Counted from the first letter of the stretch, positions 9,371 to 19,094 are shown. The stretch: 64,000 nt of DNA from Ruminococcus sp. OA3 (GCF_022440845.1 NZ_JAKNTO010000001.1:992001-1056000); one strand, 5' to 3'. Numbers and translations: made by a program. Notes: generated by a model not told the origin, from the sequence alone.

Positions 9371-10027
9371 ATGCAGCAGGGAGAAAGCTGTACATTCCCG
9401 TCCAGGGAAGAACTTGACCGGGCGAAAGATCAGCGATTTTCACCGGAAGTACATAAAAGACTGAAAGATTCACAGGTAGCGGTAGCGGGACTCGGTGGTC
9501 TTGGATCAAATATTGCGGTTATGCTGACCAGAAGCGGAATCGGCCATCTTCATCTGGTGGATTTCGATTCTGTAGATGTGACAAATCTCAATCGTCAGGC
9601 GTATATGACGAGTCATCTGGGGATGAAAAAGACTGCGGCGCTGGCACAGATCCTTCGGGAGATCAATCCATACCTCAGGATAACAACGAAGACAGCGTAT
9701 GTGACGGAAAGAAATGCGGCGGAATTGTTTGGAAGGTATCCGATTGTCTGTGAAGCTTTTGACCGGCCGGAGAATAAAGCGATGCTTGTCAATACGCTGC
9801 TGGAAAACTGTCCCCATACGACGGTGGTGGCGGGCTCCGGTATGGCGGGATATGGGAGCAGCAATGCAATCATTACCCGGCGTGCCATGAACCGTCTGTA
9901 TATCTGCGGCGATGGTCAGGCGGATGTAAACGACGGGACAGGACTGATGGCGCCGCGTGTGGCAATCTGTGCCGGACATCAGGCAAATATGGTGCTCCGG
10001 CTGCTCCTGGGTGAGAAGGATGTCTGA
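9371..10027 (+). CDS. thiF: ThiS adenylyltransferase ThiF
   Basis: E1-like enzyme that activates the ThiS C-terminus with ATP. About 218 residues; ATP loop GLGGLGSN, DFDSVDVTNLNRQ (the Asp/Arg ATP-binding segment) and a final GHQANMVLRLLL helix. It is shorter than MoeB/E. coli ThiF and lacks the paired zinc cysteines seen in those, as is common for short Clostridia ThiF. GGGGAGG overlapping the thiS end points to the ATG at 9371. Confidence 0.9.
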   Translation: MQQGESCTFPSREELDRAKDQRFSPEVHKRLKDSQVAVAGLGGLGSNIAVMLTRSGIGHLHLVDFDSVDVTNLNRQAYMTSHLGMKKTAALAQILREINPYLRITTKTAYVTERNAAELFGRYPIVCEAFDRPENKAMLVNTLLENCPHTTVVAGSGMAGYGSSNAIITRRAMNRLYICGDGQADVNDGTGLMAPRVAICAGHQANMVLRLLLGEKDV

Positions 10028-10060
10028 TATCTATGATAAAAAGAAGGAGAAGAGAATACC

Positions 10061-10846
10061 ATGAAGAGAGAAGATGTAAAAGAGGATGTACTGATGATCG
10101 GGGGACATGCCTTTACCTCCCGTTTTATACTGGGTTCGGGAAAATATGATCTGAACCTGATCCGTGCGGCTGTATCGGACGCGGGTGCGCAGATGATCAC
10201 ACTGGCACTCAGAAGAGCAAATTCGGACGGAAAAGAAAATATTCTGGATTATATACCTGAGGGTGTGACACTGCTTCCCAATACATCCGGAGCAAGAAAC
10301 GCTGAAGAAGCGGTGCGCATCGCACGCCTGGCAAGAGAACTCGGGTGCGGTGATTTCGTGAAGATCGAAGTTATCCATGATTCAAAATATCTGCTTCCGG
10401 ACAACTACGAGACAATCAGGGCTACAGAGATACTGGCGAGGGAAGGATTCGTGGTGATGCCGTATATGTATCCGGATCTGAATGCAGCCAGAGATCTTGT
10501 GAATGCCGGTGCAGCGTCCATCATGCCGCTCGCGGCCCCGATCGGCTCCAACAAAGGACTTGCCACCCGGGAATTTATTCAGATTCTGGTGGATGAAACA
10601 GAACTTCCGGTCATCGTTGATGCGGGGATAGGAAGGCCGTCACAGGCATGCGAAGCCATGGAGATGGGAGTTGCCGCTGTCATGGCAAATACAGCGATTG
10701 CAACGGCAGGTGACATTCCGGCGATGGCAAAGGCTTTTAAACAGGCGATCGAGGCGGGGCGCGGGGCATACCTTGCAGGGCTTGGCAGAGTACTTGCAAA
10801 GGGCGGTTCGGCATCTTCACCTCTGACCGGTTTCCTGGAAGAGTAA
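10061..10846 (+). CDS. thiG: Thiazole synthase ThiG
   Basis: TIM-barrel enzyme that condenses deoxyxylulose phosphate, dehydroglycine and ThiS-thiocarboxylate to the thiazole. It has 261 residues. Schiff-base Lys101 lies in FVKIEVI; the phosphate loops [11 protein letters not shown] and VDAGIGRPS are present. AAGGAG lies upstream of the ATG. It forms a complex with ThiH in known systems, and thiH follows at 16 bp. Confidence 0.96.
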   Translation: MKREDVKEDVLMIGGHAFTSRFILGSGKYDLNLIRAAVSDAGAQMITLALRRANSDGKENILDYIPEGVTLLPNTSGARNAEEAVRIARLARELGCGDFVKIEVIHDSKYLLPDNYETIRATEILAREGFVVMPYMYPDLNAARDLVNAGAASIMPLAAPIGSNKGLATREFIQILVDETELPVIVDAGIGRPSQACEAMEMGVAAVMANTAIATAGDIPAMAKAFKQAIEAGRGAYLAGLGRVLAKGGSASSPLTGFLEE

Positions 10847-10862
10847 GGGGAGGGAAGGGACA

Positions 10863-12020
10863 TTGGAAAAAAGAACTGACCATATGGAGTATATGGAGGG
10901 AATGGAGATCATTCCCTCTGATGTCATGGATGAGGTTGTGAGCAGGATGGAGGCATATGACTATCACGCTTATACGGCAGAGGATGTCAGGGTGGCATTG
11001 ATCCATGAAAATTGTTCCGTGGAAGATTTTAAAGCATTGCTCTCACCTGCGGCACTTCCGTTTCTGGAACAGATGGCGCAGCGTGCACAGCAGGAGACAC
11101 GCAGGCATTTTGGTAATACCGTTTATATGTTTACTCCGCTTTATATTTCAAATTATTGTGAAAATTACTGCATATACTGTGGTTTTAACTGCCACAATAA
11201 AATACGACGTGCGAAGCTGGATGCTGCAGGGATCGAGAGGGAGATGAAGGCGATCGCAGGAACAGGTCTGGAGGAAATTCTGATCCTGACAGGGGAGAGC
11301 AGAAAAAATTCCGATGTGACGTACATAGGAGAGGCTTGCAGGATCGCACGTAAGTATTTTAAAATGGTGGGGCTGGAAGTTTATCCCATGAATTCCGACG
11401 AATATGCGTATCTGCACAAATGCGGCGCGGATTATGTCACAGTTTTCCAGGAGACGTATAATTCCGATAAGTACGAGACTCTTCATCTTGCGGGGCATAA
11501 ACGGATTTTTCCTTATCGTGTAAATGCACAGGAGCGTGCCCTTATGGGAGGTATGCGCGGTGTAGCCTTTGCGGCACTGCTTGGCCTTGCCGATTTCAGA
11601 AAGGATGCGTTTGCAACCGGACTGCATGCCTGGCTGCTGCAGCGAAAATATCCGTGGGCGGAAATTTCATTTTCCTGTCCGAGACTGCGTCCGATCATCA
11701 ATAATGACAAGATTAATCCAAAAGATGTGCACGAAAAACAACTGTTGCAGGTTATGTGCGCATATCGTATTTTCATGCCCTATGCGGGGATGACAATTTC
11801 CACAAGAGAGAGGGCCGGATTCCGGGACCACGTGATCGGGATGACAGCGACTAAAATTTCAGCCGGCGTCAGCACAGGAGTTGGAAGTCATGAGTCAGAT
11901 GCGGAGGAACTGGGGGACGACCAGTTTGAAATTGCGGACGGGCGCAATGTGGAAGAGGTCTATGCAAGTATTTTAGCGCAGGGCCTGCAGCCTGTCATGA
12001 ATGATTATGTGTACGTTTAA
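10863..12020 (+). CDS. thiH: 2-iminoacetate (tyrosine lyase) synthase ThiH
   Basis: Radical-SAM enzyme that cleaves tyrosine to dehydroglycine and p-cresol, replacing the oxygen-dependent ThiO and therefore suited to an anaerobe. It has 385 residues with the [4Fe-4S] cysteines Cys99, Cys103 and Cys106 (CENYCIYC). Start TTG at 10863 after GGGAGGGAAGGG. The end overlaps tenI by 20 bp. Confidence 0.94.
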   Translation: MEKRTDHMEYMEGMEIIPSDVMDEVVSRMEAYDYHAYTAEDVRVALIHENCSVEDFKALLSPAALPFLEQMAQRAQQETRRHFGNTVYMFTPLYISNYCENYCIYCGFNCHNKIRRAKLDAAGIEREMKAIAGTGLEEILILTGESRKNSDVTYIGEACRIARKYFKMVGLEVYPMNSDEYAYLHKCGADYVTVFQETYNSDKYETLHLAGHKRIFPYRVNAQERALMGGMRGVAFAALLGLADFRKDAFATGLHAWLLQRKYPWAEISFSCPRLRPIINNDKINPKDVHEKQLLQVMCAYRIFMPYAGMTISTRERAGFRDHVIGMTATKISAGVSTGVGSHESDAEELGDDQFEIADGRNVEEVYASILAQGLQPVMNDYVYV

Positions 12021-12570
12021 AATAATCGCCGTGACAAACCGCCGACTCTGTCACCGCCCGCTGACGGAACAGCTGGAACGCATTGCCAGCGTAATCAGAC
12101 CAGATCTGGTTATGTTAAGAGAGAAGGATTTATCAGAAGAAGCGTATCAGGACCTGGCAGAAAAGGTAACTGCCTGCTGTATGCGGCTGGGGATTCCGTG
12201 TGTACTTCACACATACGCCAAAGTCGCACGGAGGCTTGCGTGGCCGGCGATTCATCTTCCATTTACACTGTTTCAGGAACAATGGATGGAGGTAAAAGAA
12301 TTTAACGCATGCGGCACATCGGTGCATTCGGTGGAGGACGCCGTATGGGCACAGGAGCATAACGCGGCTTATGTGACCGCAGGCCATATATTTCCAACAG
12401 GCTGCAAACCCGGACTGCCTCCCCGCGGGCTTGATTTTCTGGAAAAAGTCTGCAGTGCGGTTGATATTCCGGTCTATGCGATTGGAGGAATCACAGAAAA
12501 AAATCTGAATCTGGTCAGGGAGACAAGGGCGTCAGGAGCCTGTATGATGTCGAATTTGATGAAAATATAA
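12001..12570 (+). CDS. tenI: Thiazole tautomerase TenI
   Basis: A 189-residue thiamin-phosphate-synthase fold protein. The segment GHIFPTGCKPGLPPRG, with His129, matches the TenI tautomerase signature (GHxFPTxCKxGxPxRG) rather than that of ThiE, and the pyrophosphate-binding HLGQxD motif of ThiE is replaced by IHLPFT. TenI aromatises the ThiG product. ATGs at 12001 and 12007 both overlap thiH; the first is given. If instead it is a ThiE, its active site is atypical. Confidence 0.8.
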   Translation: MIMCTFKIIAVTNRRLCHRPLTEQLERIASVIRPDLVMLREKDLSEEAYQDLAEKVTACCMRLGIPCVLHTYAKVARRLAWPAIHLPFTLFQEQWMEVKEFNACGTSVHSVEDAVWAQEHNAAYVTAGHIFPTGCKPGLPPRGLDFLEKVCSAVDIPVYAIGGITEKNLNLVRETRASGACMMSNLMKI

Positions 12571-12574
12571 CTGC

Positions 12575-12603
12575 TTGTATTTTTTTCCATTCTTCTGTAT
12601 AAT
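12575..12603 (+). promoter_or_regulatory. Promoter of the glucosaminidase gene
   Basis: TTGTAT at 12575-12580 and TATAAT at 12598-12603, with a 17-bp spacer, lie 52 bp before the start at 12655. Confidence 0.65.
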
Positions 12604-12654
12604 GAATACATTAATTGTAAAGATAGTATGTACGTGGACAGCTGAGAGGTGGAT

Positions 12655-13539
12655 ATGAAGCAAAAACGAGTGGTGGCGTATCTTCTTGCGGGAATGCTGG
12701 CGGTAACGAGTGCAGTTCCTGTGTTTGCAGAACCGCAGGAGCAGAACTACAACAGGGTGGAAGAACGTCAGAAAGCAAGAGAAGAATCAGACAGCAGTGA
12801 GGACACGCAGGAGACTGCGGTACTTACTGGGACAATTACGAATGCAGCCGATGTAGCGAATCTGGCAGAGACGGACCGGGTGTCGATCATCGGCAGGATG
12901 TGTCAGCAGGACTATGCTAAATCTGGAATACTTGCCAGTATCAGTGCGGCTCAGTGTATTCTGGAATCCGGATATATGGGGACGGACCTTGCACAGGAGG
13001 CAAATAATTGTTTCGGAATGAAGGTGACGCTTTCCGGAAATACATGGGAGAACAGTTCCTGGGATGGGATCTCGTCCTATACGAAACAGACTGGTGAGGA
13101 GTATGGCGGACGTAAGGTTACGATCACGGCAGCTTTTCGAAAATATGATTGTGTGGAGGACTCTGTTGCAGACCATTCAGCATATCTTCTGGGAGCCACA
13201 GACGGTGAGGGGCTCCGTTACGAGGGTCTGAAAGGCGAAACAGATTACAGAACAGCAATTCAGATCATCAAAGACGGCGGCTACGCAACGGACAGCGCAT
13301 ACGTGTCTAAAATCTGCAATATCATAGAAAAATTCAATTTGACGCAGTATGATGTCGTGCCGGATACAAAGAGTAATGATGAACTGCTTGAGGATGTGCA
13401 GTTCTACAGGATAAGAAAGACCTGGGAGGATGAAGACAGCCAGCAGGGAGCATATCTGGATCTTGTTCAGGCGAAGAAAGCGTGCAAAAAAGGATACAGT
13501 GTGTTCAGCCCCGAAGGGGAAAAAATTTATACGAAATAG
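12655..13539 (+). CDS. Secreted N-acetylglucosaminidase (GH73-like)
   Basis: A 294-residue exported protein: signal peptide to about residue 25 (…SAVPVFAE), an acidic linker at about 30-55, then an endo-beta-N-acetylglucosaminidase domain with SGILASISAAQCILESGY (catalytic Glu in ILESGY) and NNCFGMK. The C-terminal 50 residues (WEDEDSQQGAYLDLVQAKKA…YSVFSPEG) form the small region often found on Clostridia wall hydrolases. It should cleave peptidoglycan glycan strands outside the cell. AGAGG 5 nt upstream selects ATG 12655 rather than GTG 12649. Confidence 0.85.
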   Translation: MKQKRVVAYLLAGMLAVTSAVPVFAEPQEQNYNRVEERQKAREESDSSEDTQETAVLTGTITNAADVANLAETDRVSIIGRMCQQDYAKSGILASISAAQCILESGYMGTDLAQEANNCFGMKVTLSGNTWENSSWDGISSYTKQTGEEYGGRKVTITAAFRKYDCVEDSVADHSAYLLGATDGEGLRYEGLKGETDYRTAIQIIKDGGYATDSAYVSKICNIIEKFNLTQYDVVPDTKSNDELLEDVQFYRIRKTWEDEDSQQGAYLDLVQAKKACKKGYSVFSPEGEKIYTK

Positions 13540-13546
13540 AAGTATA

Positions 13547-13574
13547 CAGGACCGCAGAGACTTCTGCGGTCCTG
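13547..13574. terminator. Hairpin between convergent genes
   Basis: A perfect 12-bp stem (13547-13558 with 13563-13574) with a GACT loop lies between the glucosaminidase and the minus-strand nitroreductase. The T tract is poor on both strands, so efficiency is uncertain. Confidence 0.6.
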
Positions 13575-13597
13575 TTAGTATATACGAGAAAATTATA

Positions 13598-14116
13598 CTA
13601 TCGGATGATGTTGATCTCTCCGGTTTTGGAAGGCCTGTTTTTATCGGGAGAAGCCGGATAGCCCAGGGCCGCCATGCCATACACTACATGGTCTGACGGA
13701 ATCTGAAATTCATCCAGAATACTTCTTACAGAAGGAACGTCGCAGATGTTCTGAAGCTGGTTGATCCAGACGGAGCCGATTCCAAGAGAATGGGCGGCAA
13801 GAAAAATGTTTTCCAGGGCGCAGGCATTATCCTCGCGTCCCCAGATAAAGTCCCTGGAGTTGGACGGGATGATCAGGACTTCAGGATCGTACATGTCGTA
13901 ACCTTCATTATTAAGCTCTTTTGCCACGACGGCCGCAAGTTTTTGAATTTTTGATCTGTCTGTTACTGCTGTGAATTTCCAGCTCTGCCTGTTCATGGCG
14001 CTTGGAGCATAAGCTGCTGATGTTAAGATCAGATTCAGATCCTCTTCCGGGATTCTTTTCTCCAGAAATGCTCTGATACTCCGGCGGGTCAGCAGGTTTT
14101 CAATAACGCTGTTCAT
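13598..14116 (-). CDS. Nitroreductase-family flavoprotein
   Basis: A 172-residue FMN oxidoreductase. The N-terminal RRSIRAFLEKRIPEEDL and YAPSAMNRQSWKF segments are the FMN-binding signatures, and LAAHSLGIGSVWI plus GMAALGYPA complete the fold. AAGGAGG lies upstream of the ATG. It stands alone, divergent from gdpP. The physiological substrate is not predictable. Confidence 0.88.
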   Translation of the reverse strand: MNSVIENLLTRRSIRAFLEKRIPEEDLNLILTSAAYAPSAMNRQSWKFTAVTDRSKIQKLAAVVAKELNNEGYDMYDPEVLIIPSNSRDFIWGREDNACALENIFLAAHSLGIGSVWINQLQNICDVPSVRSILDEFQIPSDHVVYGMAALGYPASPDKNRPSKTGEINIIR

Positions 14117-14281
14117 AAATCATTCCTCCTTATCTGAAGCTGTCATTTTCGTTTACTTTATTATAGGAGCAGAGATGGCGAGAAAAAAGGCTTTTTTATT
14201 TGGCAGAAAAATGATATAATGAGACAGAAACGCTACTACAAAATTCTAAATCTATAGGAAAAATTACAGTAGGTAAAAGGT

Positions 14282-16333
14282 ATGAATGGAAGAATAAAAC
14301 TTTCAGGGCCGCTGAAATCTTATCTGAACTGGCCGATAACTCTCAGCGTTTTGATGATTATTATGAATATCGCAGTGTATTTTATCAACGTAAAGGCTGG
14401 GACTCTCGTCAGTTTTTTTGTGGCAGCCTATATTGCGATCGTGGTGATATTATATTTTCATAACCGCCCGATTATTCTGAATGAGCTGATCACATTTGCT
14501 ACGCAGTACGGTCAGATTCAGAAGAACCTGATGCGTGATTTTGCGATTCCGTTTGCCGTTCTGGATGCGGATGGAAAAGTCATGTGGCTGAACAAGTCAT
14601 TTTCAAAACTGACGGGAAAAGATAAGAAGTATCATAAATCCATAACGAATGTGATGTCGGAGATCACACAGGATATCCTTCCAGGGGAAGAAAATGAGAT
14701 CAAAGAAGTAGAAATCAGTTACGGAAGCCAGAATTTTCGGGTAAAACTGCAGCGCATCAGTATTGACGGACTTCTTCAGAATTCCAAACTTGTCGACGTG
14801 GAAGAGGTACAGGATAATTGCCTGATCGGTCTTTACATGTACGATGTGACGGAATTAAATGAATATATTAGAAAAAATGAAGAAGAAAAGCTGGTGTCTG
14901 GTCTGTTGTATCTGGACAATTACGAAGAAGCTACTGACAGTGTGGAGGAAGTCCGCAGATCACTTTTGACAGCGCTGATCGAACGTAAGATCACGAAATA
15001 TTTCTCAGCTGTCGACGGAGTTGTCAAGCGCCTTGAGAAAGATAAATATTTTCTGGTTATGCGCAGAGGTTCCATGGAACAGCTGAAAGAACAGAAGTTT
15101 AATATCCTGGAAGATATTAAAAACGTCAATATTGGAAATGAGATGTCTGTCACGATCAGTATGGGACTTGGGGCACATGCAGATACGTATGCACAGACTG
15201 CGGAGTACGCGCGCGTTGCGATTGAACTGGCACTCGGCCGGGGCGGAGATCAGGTTGTCATAAAAGACGGAGACCAGATTTCCTATTATGGCGGAAAGTC
15301 ACAGATGGTGGAAAAGACCACACGCGTCAAGGCCCGTGTTAAAGCGCATGCACTTAAAGAGTTCATGAGTCAGAAAGACAATGTGGTCGTGATGGGGCAT
15401 AAGATCACGGATGTCGATACATTTGGCGCTGCTATCGGTATATACCGCGCGGCAAAAACTCTGAACAAGAAAGCTTATATCGTTATCAATAATGCGACCT
15501 CTTCCATAAGGCCGCTGATGGACGAATTTATAAATAATCCGGATTACGATCCGCATATGTTTGTGAACAGCCATGAGGCAAAAGACATCACCGATGATAA
15601 TACGGTACTGGTCGTTGTTGACACCAACCGTCCGAGCTATTCAGAATGCGAAGAACTGTTGTCCATGACGAAGACGATTGTAGTACTTGACCATCACCGC
15701 CAGAGCAGTGAGGTCATTAAGAATGCAGTCCTTTCTTATATTGAGCCTTATGCATCTTCGGCGTGTGAAATGGTTGCAGAAGTGCTTCAGTATTTTGCGG
15801 ATGGTATACGGATCCGTAATATAGAGGCAGACAGTATTTATGCGGGAATCATGATCGATACAAATAATTTTATGACTAAGACAGGTGTGCGTACATTTGA
15901 GGCTGCGGCTTTTCTGCGGAGGTGCGGTGCTGATGTGACGCGTGTTCGTAAGCTGTTCCGCGAGAACGCAGAGGATTACCGTGCAAGAGGAGAAGCGATT
16001 CGTAATGCGGAGCTCTTCAGGAAATGTTATGCGATTTCCGTGTGCCCGGCGGAGGGGCTGGAAAGCCCGACAGTCGTCGGTGCACAGGCAGCAAATGAAC
16101 TGCTGAATATCGTCGGTGTTAAGGCGTCTTTTGTGATGACAGATTATAAAGATATGATCTATATCAGTGCCCGTGCAATTGATGAAGTTAACGTTCAGAT
16201 TATCATGGAACGCATGGGCGGCGGCGGCCATCTGAACATCGCCGGTTCGCAGCTGAAGGGATATACGGTCAGGGAAGCCATTGACTACCTGAAACAGACT
16301 TTACAGGAAATGATAGACGGAGGAGATATCTGA
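14282..16333 (+). CDS. gdpP: Cyclic-di-AMP phosphodiesterase GdpP
   Basis: Membrane enzyme that degrades c-di-AMP. It has 683 residues: two TM helices (about 18-35 and 42-58), a PAS-like domain (about 85-195), a degenerate GGDEF domain (about 205-335) lacking the GGDEF sequence, a DHH domain with metal ligands in MGHKITDVD (His373, Asp377, Asp379) and LDHH near 470, and DHHA1 with GGGGH near the end. The gene order gdpP-rplI-dnaB is conserved in Firmicutes. An extended -10 (TGATATAAT, 14212-14220) lies upstream. Confidence 0.95.
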   Translation: MNGRIKLSGPLKSYLNWPITLSVLMIIMNIAVYFINVKAGTLVSFFVAAYIAIVVILYFHNRPIILNELITFATQYGQIQKNLMRDFAIPFAVLDADGKVMWLNKSFSKLTGKDKKYHKSITNVMSEITQDILPGEENEIKEVEISYGSQNFRVKLQRISIDGLLQNSKLVDVEEVQDNCLIGLYMYDVTELNEYIRKNEEEKLVSGLLYLDNYEEATDSVEEVRRSLLTALIERKITKYFSAVDGVVKRLEKDKYFLVMRRGSMEQLKEQKFNILEDIKNVNIGNEMSVTISMGLGAHADTYAQTAEYARVAIELALGRGGDQVVIKDGDQISYYGGKSQMVEKTTRVKARVKAHALKEFMSQKDNVVVMGHKITDVDTFGAAIGIYRAAKTLNKKAYIVINNATSSIRPLMDEFINNPDYDPHMFVNSHEAKDITDDNTVLVVVDTNRPSYSECEELLSMTKTIVVLDHHRQSSEVIKNAVLSYIEPYASSACEMVAEVLQYFADGIRIRNIEADSIYAGIMIDTNNFMTKTGVRTFEAAAFLRRCGADVTRVRKLFRENAEDYRARGEAIRNAELFRKCYAISVCPAEGLESPTVVGAQAANELLNIVGVKASFVMTDYKDMIYISARAIDEVNVQIIMERMGGGGHLNIAGSQLKGYTVREAIDYLKQTLQEMIDGGDI

Positions 16334-16779
16334 TGAAAGTAATATTACTGGAAGATGTAAAAGCTTTGGGGAAAAAGGGAGAAGTTGTTAACGTGAGTGA
16401 TGGATATGCAAGAAATATGCTGCTTCCAAAGAAACTGGGACTGGAAGCGACGTCCAGGAATATGAATGACCTGAAGCTTGCGAAAGCACACGATGATAAG
16501 ATCGCAAAAGAAAATCTGGAAGCCGCACGTCAGTTTAAGGCAGAACTGGAGACAAAGGAAGTGACGGTCTCGATCAAAGTCGGTGAGGGCGGAAAAACAT
16601 TTGGTTCTGTATCTGCAAAAGAAATTGCTGAAGCGGCCAGGGAGCAGCTGGGGTATGAGCTGGATAAGAAAAAGATGCAGCTTAACAATCCAATCCGTGA
16701 ACTGGGAACCACCATGGTTCCGCTGCGCCTGCACCCCAAGGTGACAGCAGAACTTAAAGTCATTGTGAAAGAAGCTTAG
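16333..16779 (+). CDS. rplI: Ribosomal protein bL9
   Basis: A 148-residue 50S protein with the diagnostic N-terminal MKVILLEDVKALGKKGEVV and YARNMLLP segments, then the long connecting helix and C-terminal domain. Its ATG overlaps the gdpP stop codon (TGATG), so translation is coupled. Confidence 0.97.
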   Translation: MKVILLEDVKALGKKGEVVNVSDGYARNMLLPKKLGLEATSRNMNDLKLAKAHDDKIAKENLEAARQFKAELETKEVTVSIKVGEGGKTFGSVSAKEIAEAAREQLGYELDKKKMQLNNPIRELGTTMVPLRLHPKVTAELKVIVKEA

Positions 16780-16790
16780 GAGGAATTTGC

Positions 16791-18119
16791 GTGGAAGAAG
16801 CGCTTATCAAAAGAATACTGCCTCACAGTACTGAGGCGGAGCAGTCTGTCATCGGTTCCATGCTGATGGACCGGGAAGCTATTTTGGTAGCGTCTGAGAT
16901 ACTGACCGGAGACGATTTTTATCAGCATCAGTATAAGGTGGTATACGAAGCTATGCTGGAGCTGTTTAATGAAGGCAAGCCGGTAGACCCTGTGACGCTT
17001 CAGAACAGGCTGCAGGAAAAGGATGTGCCGCCGGAGATCAGCAGTATGGAATTCGTACGCGATGTGATTTCGGCTGTCCCGACGTCTGCAAATGTGAAGT
17101 ATTATGCCGGGATTGTGAGGGATAAGGCAATGCTTCGCAGGCTGATCAAAGTCAATGAGGAAATTTCCAATGCATGCTATCTGAATAATGATAAGGTTGA
17201 GGATATTATGGAGGATGCGGAGAAGCGTATGTTTGAGCTTCTTCAGAAGAGAAACAGCGGAGAATTTGTGCCGATCCGCCAGGTTGTACTAAACGCACTT
17301 GATACGATTGAGAAGGCATCCAGGACTAAGGGAAGTGTAACAGGGCTTCCGACGGGTTTTGTGGATCTTGACTACAAGACCTCCGGATTCCAGCCGTCTG
17401 ACTTTATTCTGGTTGCGGCGCGTCCATCCATGGGGAAGACGGCATTTGTGTTGAATATCGCACAGTATATGGCATTTAAAAAAGATCTGACGGTAGCCAT
17501 TTTCAGTCTGGAGATGTCCAGAGAACAGCTGGTGAACCGTCTGTTTTCTTTGGAATCAAGGGTGGACTCTCAAAGTATCCGTACGGGTAATCTTAAGGAT
17601 GAGGACTGGGCAAAACTGATAGAAGGCGCCGGTGTCATTGGGAATTCCAATCTGATTATCGAGGATACGCCCGGTATTTCAATCTCTGAGATGCGTTCTA
17701 AATGCAGAAAGTTTAAGCTTGAACATAATCTGGGGATTATCATCATCGACTACCTGCAGCTGATGAGCGGCAGCGGGAGGAGTGATTCCAGACAGCAGGA
17801 GATATCAGATATTTCCCGCTCCCTCAAATCGCTAGCCCGTGAACTGAGCGTTCCTGTAGTGGCTCTGTCACAGCTGAGCCGTGCAGTTGAGAAACGTGAT
17901 GATAAACGACCAATGCTGTCAGATCTCCGTGAATCAGGGGCGATAGAACAGGATGCCGATGTCGTAATGTTTATCTATCGTGATGACTATTATAATAAGG
18001 ACACGGAAAACCCGAATGTGGCGGAAATTATTATCGCCAAGCAGAGGAATGGCCCCATCGGGACTGTGAATCTGGTGTGGATGCCGGAGTACACACGTTT
18101 TGTTAACTGGAAGAAGTAG
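16791..18119 (+). CDS. dnaB: Replicative DNA helicase DnaB
   Basis: Hexameric helicase (called DnaC in Bacillus). It has 442 residues: an N-terminal primase-interaction domain beginning LPHSTEAEQSVIGSM, Walker A in AARPSMGKTAF, Walker B at IIIIDYLQLM, and the DLRESGAIEQDAD Arg-finger region. It starts with GTG; AGGAGG lies upstream. There is no intein. Confidence 0.97.
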   Translation: MEEALIKRILPHSTEAEQSVIGSMLMDREAILVASEILTGDDFYQHQYKVVYEAMLELFNEGKPVDPVTLQNRLQEKDVPPEISSMEFVRDVISAVPTSANVKYYAGIVRDKAMLRRLIKVNEEISNACYLNNDKVEDIMEDAEKRMFELLQKRNSGEFVPIRQVVLNALDTIEKASRTKGSVTGLPTGFVDLDYKTSGFQPSDFILVAARPSMGKTAFVLNIAQYMAFKKDLTVAIFSLEMSREQLVNRLFSLESRVDSQSIRTGNLKDEDWAKLIEGAGVIGNSNLIIEDTPGISISEMRSKCRKFKLEHNLGIIIIDYLQLMSGSGRSDSRQQEISDISRSLKSLARELSVPVVALSQLSRAVEKRDDKRPMLSDLRESGAIEQDADVVMFIYRDDYYNKDTENPNVAEIIIAKQRNGPIGTVNLVWMPEYTRFVNWKK

Positions 18120-18164
18120 GGTGATCCCGGGACAGGCATGTCGGAATCCGTCGATGTCTTTTCA

Positions 18165-18192
18165 TTGCAATTGTAGCCCTGAATGCTATAAT
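18165..18192 (+). promoter_or_regulatory. Promoter of the MerR-like gene
   Basis: TTGCAA at 18165-18170 and an extended -10 TGCTATAAT ending at 18192, with a 16-bp spacer, lie 33 bp before the start codon. Confidence 0.75.
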
Positions 18193-18225
18193 AAAGTTGA
18201 AGCTTAAGCATAAAGGGGTAAGTAT

Positions 18226-18783
18226 ATGAGTGAAACCAGATTTCTGATTTCTGAAGCGGCCAGGATGGTGGATGTGGAGACCCACGTACTGCGTTACTGG
18301 GAGGAAGAGCTTGCACTTCCGATCGCAAGGAATGAAATGGGACATCGTTACTACACCAGAGAAGATATTCAGATTTTTCTGAGTATTAAAGAACTTAAGA
18401 AAAAAGGGTTTCAGTTAAAGACGATTAAAGAACTGGTACCGGGACTTCGGCGCGAACTATATGCAAATACGTCCAGGAAGTCTGATGCAGATGCAGAAAA
18501 AGGGGTTATTGAAAAAAAATCGCAGAAAAAAGAACCGGCAGTTGAGAAGAAGAAAGTGATTTCTGAACGGAAAGAGGAAAAAACGCCTGATAAAAAGCAG
18601 GAGTTCTACCAGATTTTGGACCGCCTCCTGACGCAGATCAAGGATATGGATCATCAGGAAGATCGTTACAAGAGACTGGATGCGGCGATTCGCCATCATC
18701 AGTATTCAAGGCGAATGGTCGCTGCTACGAAAGAGCAGGGAAAAAAGCGAAAAAAGAAGTTTTTAAAACCAGGAAAAAGCTGA
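18226..18783 (+). CDS. MerR-like DNA-binding protein with charged tail
   Basis: A 185-residue protein. Residues 5-70 form a MerR winged helix (ISEAARMVDVETHVLRYWEE, GHRYYTREDI). Residues 80-120 are a Lys/Glu-rich unstructured linker, followed by a short helix and a very basic C-terminus (GKKRKKKFLKPGK). There is no effector domain with cysteines. The plan (MerR head, charged linker, basic tail) recalls the RacA/YraN-type chromosome-anchoring proteins of spore formers, but I cannot show orthology. Confidence 0.8.
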   Translation: MSETRFLISEAARMVDVETHVLRYWEEELALPIARNEMGHRYYTREDIQIFLSIKELKKKGFQLKTIKELVPGLRRELYANTSRKSDADAEKGVIEKKSQKKEPAVEKKKVISERKEEKTPDKKQEFYQILDRLLTQIKDMDHQEDRYKRLDAAIRHHQYSRRMVAATKEQGKKRKKKFLKPGKS

Positions 18784-18790
18784 CAAAATA

Positions 18791-18826
18791 AAAAACTGCC
18801 CAGACCGGAAGGCCGAGCAGTTTTTT
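18791..18826. terminator. Bidirectional terminator
   Basis: AAAAACTGC at 18791-18799 pairs with GCAGTTTTT from 18817; a CGG/CCG inner helix extends it. There are T runs on both strands, between the MerR gene and the convergent ferredoxin gene. Confidence 0.85.
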
Positions 18827-18834
18827 ATATGTGA

Positions 18835-19005
18835 TTATTCGTTTGTGATAGCGTCTGTAGGACATGCGCCTACACATGTTCCGCAATCCACACATGTATT
18901 AGGATCGATTTCATACTGAGAATCGCCCTGCGCGATAGCGCCTACCGGACATTCACTTTCACATGATCCGCAGCTTACGCATGCATCAGTAATTACATAT
19001 GCCAT
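18835..19005 (-). CDS. 2[4Fe-4S] ferredoxin
   Basis: A 56-residue ferredoxin with two clusters: CVSCGSCESECP and CVDCGTCVGACP, each giving CxxCxxCxxxCP. It acts as a low-potential electron carrier in anaerobic metabolism. GAGGAGG with 9 nt spacing selects the ATG at 19005; an in-frame ATG three codons upstream abuts the ribosome site and is unlikely. It is divergent from the DUF1858 gene. Confidence 0.95.
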   Translation of the reverse strand: MAYVITDACVSCGSCESECPVGAIAQGDSQYEIDPNTCVDCGTCVGACPTDAITNE

Positions 19006-19094
19006 AACATTCATCCTCCTCTTATTTTACGATTCCCCATCTCTGGGTCTAAGCACATTTTAATATATCTTCTGAAAGAATACAAGTATTAATT

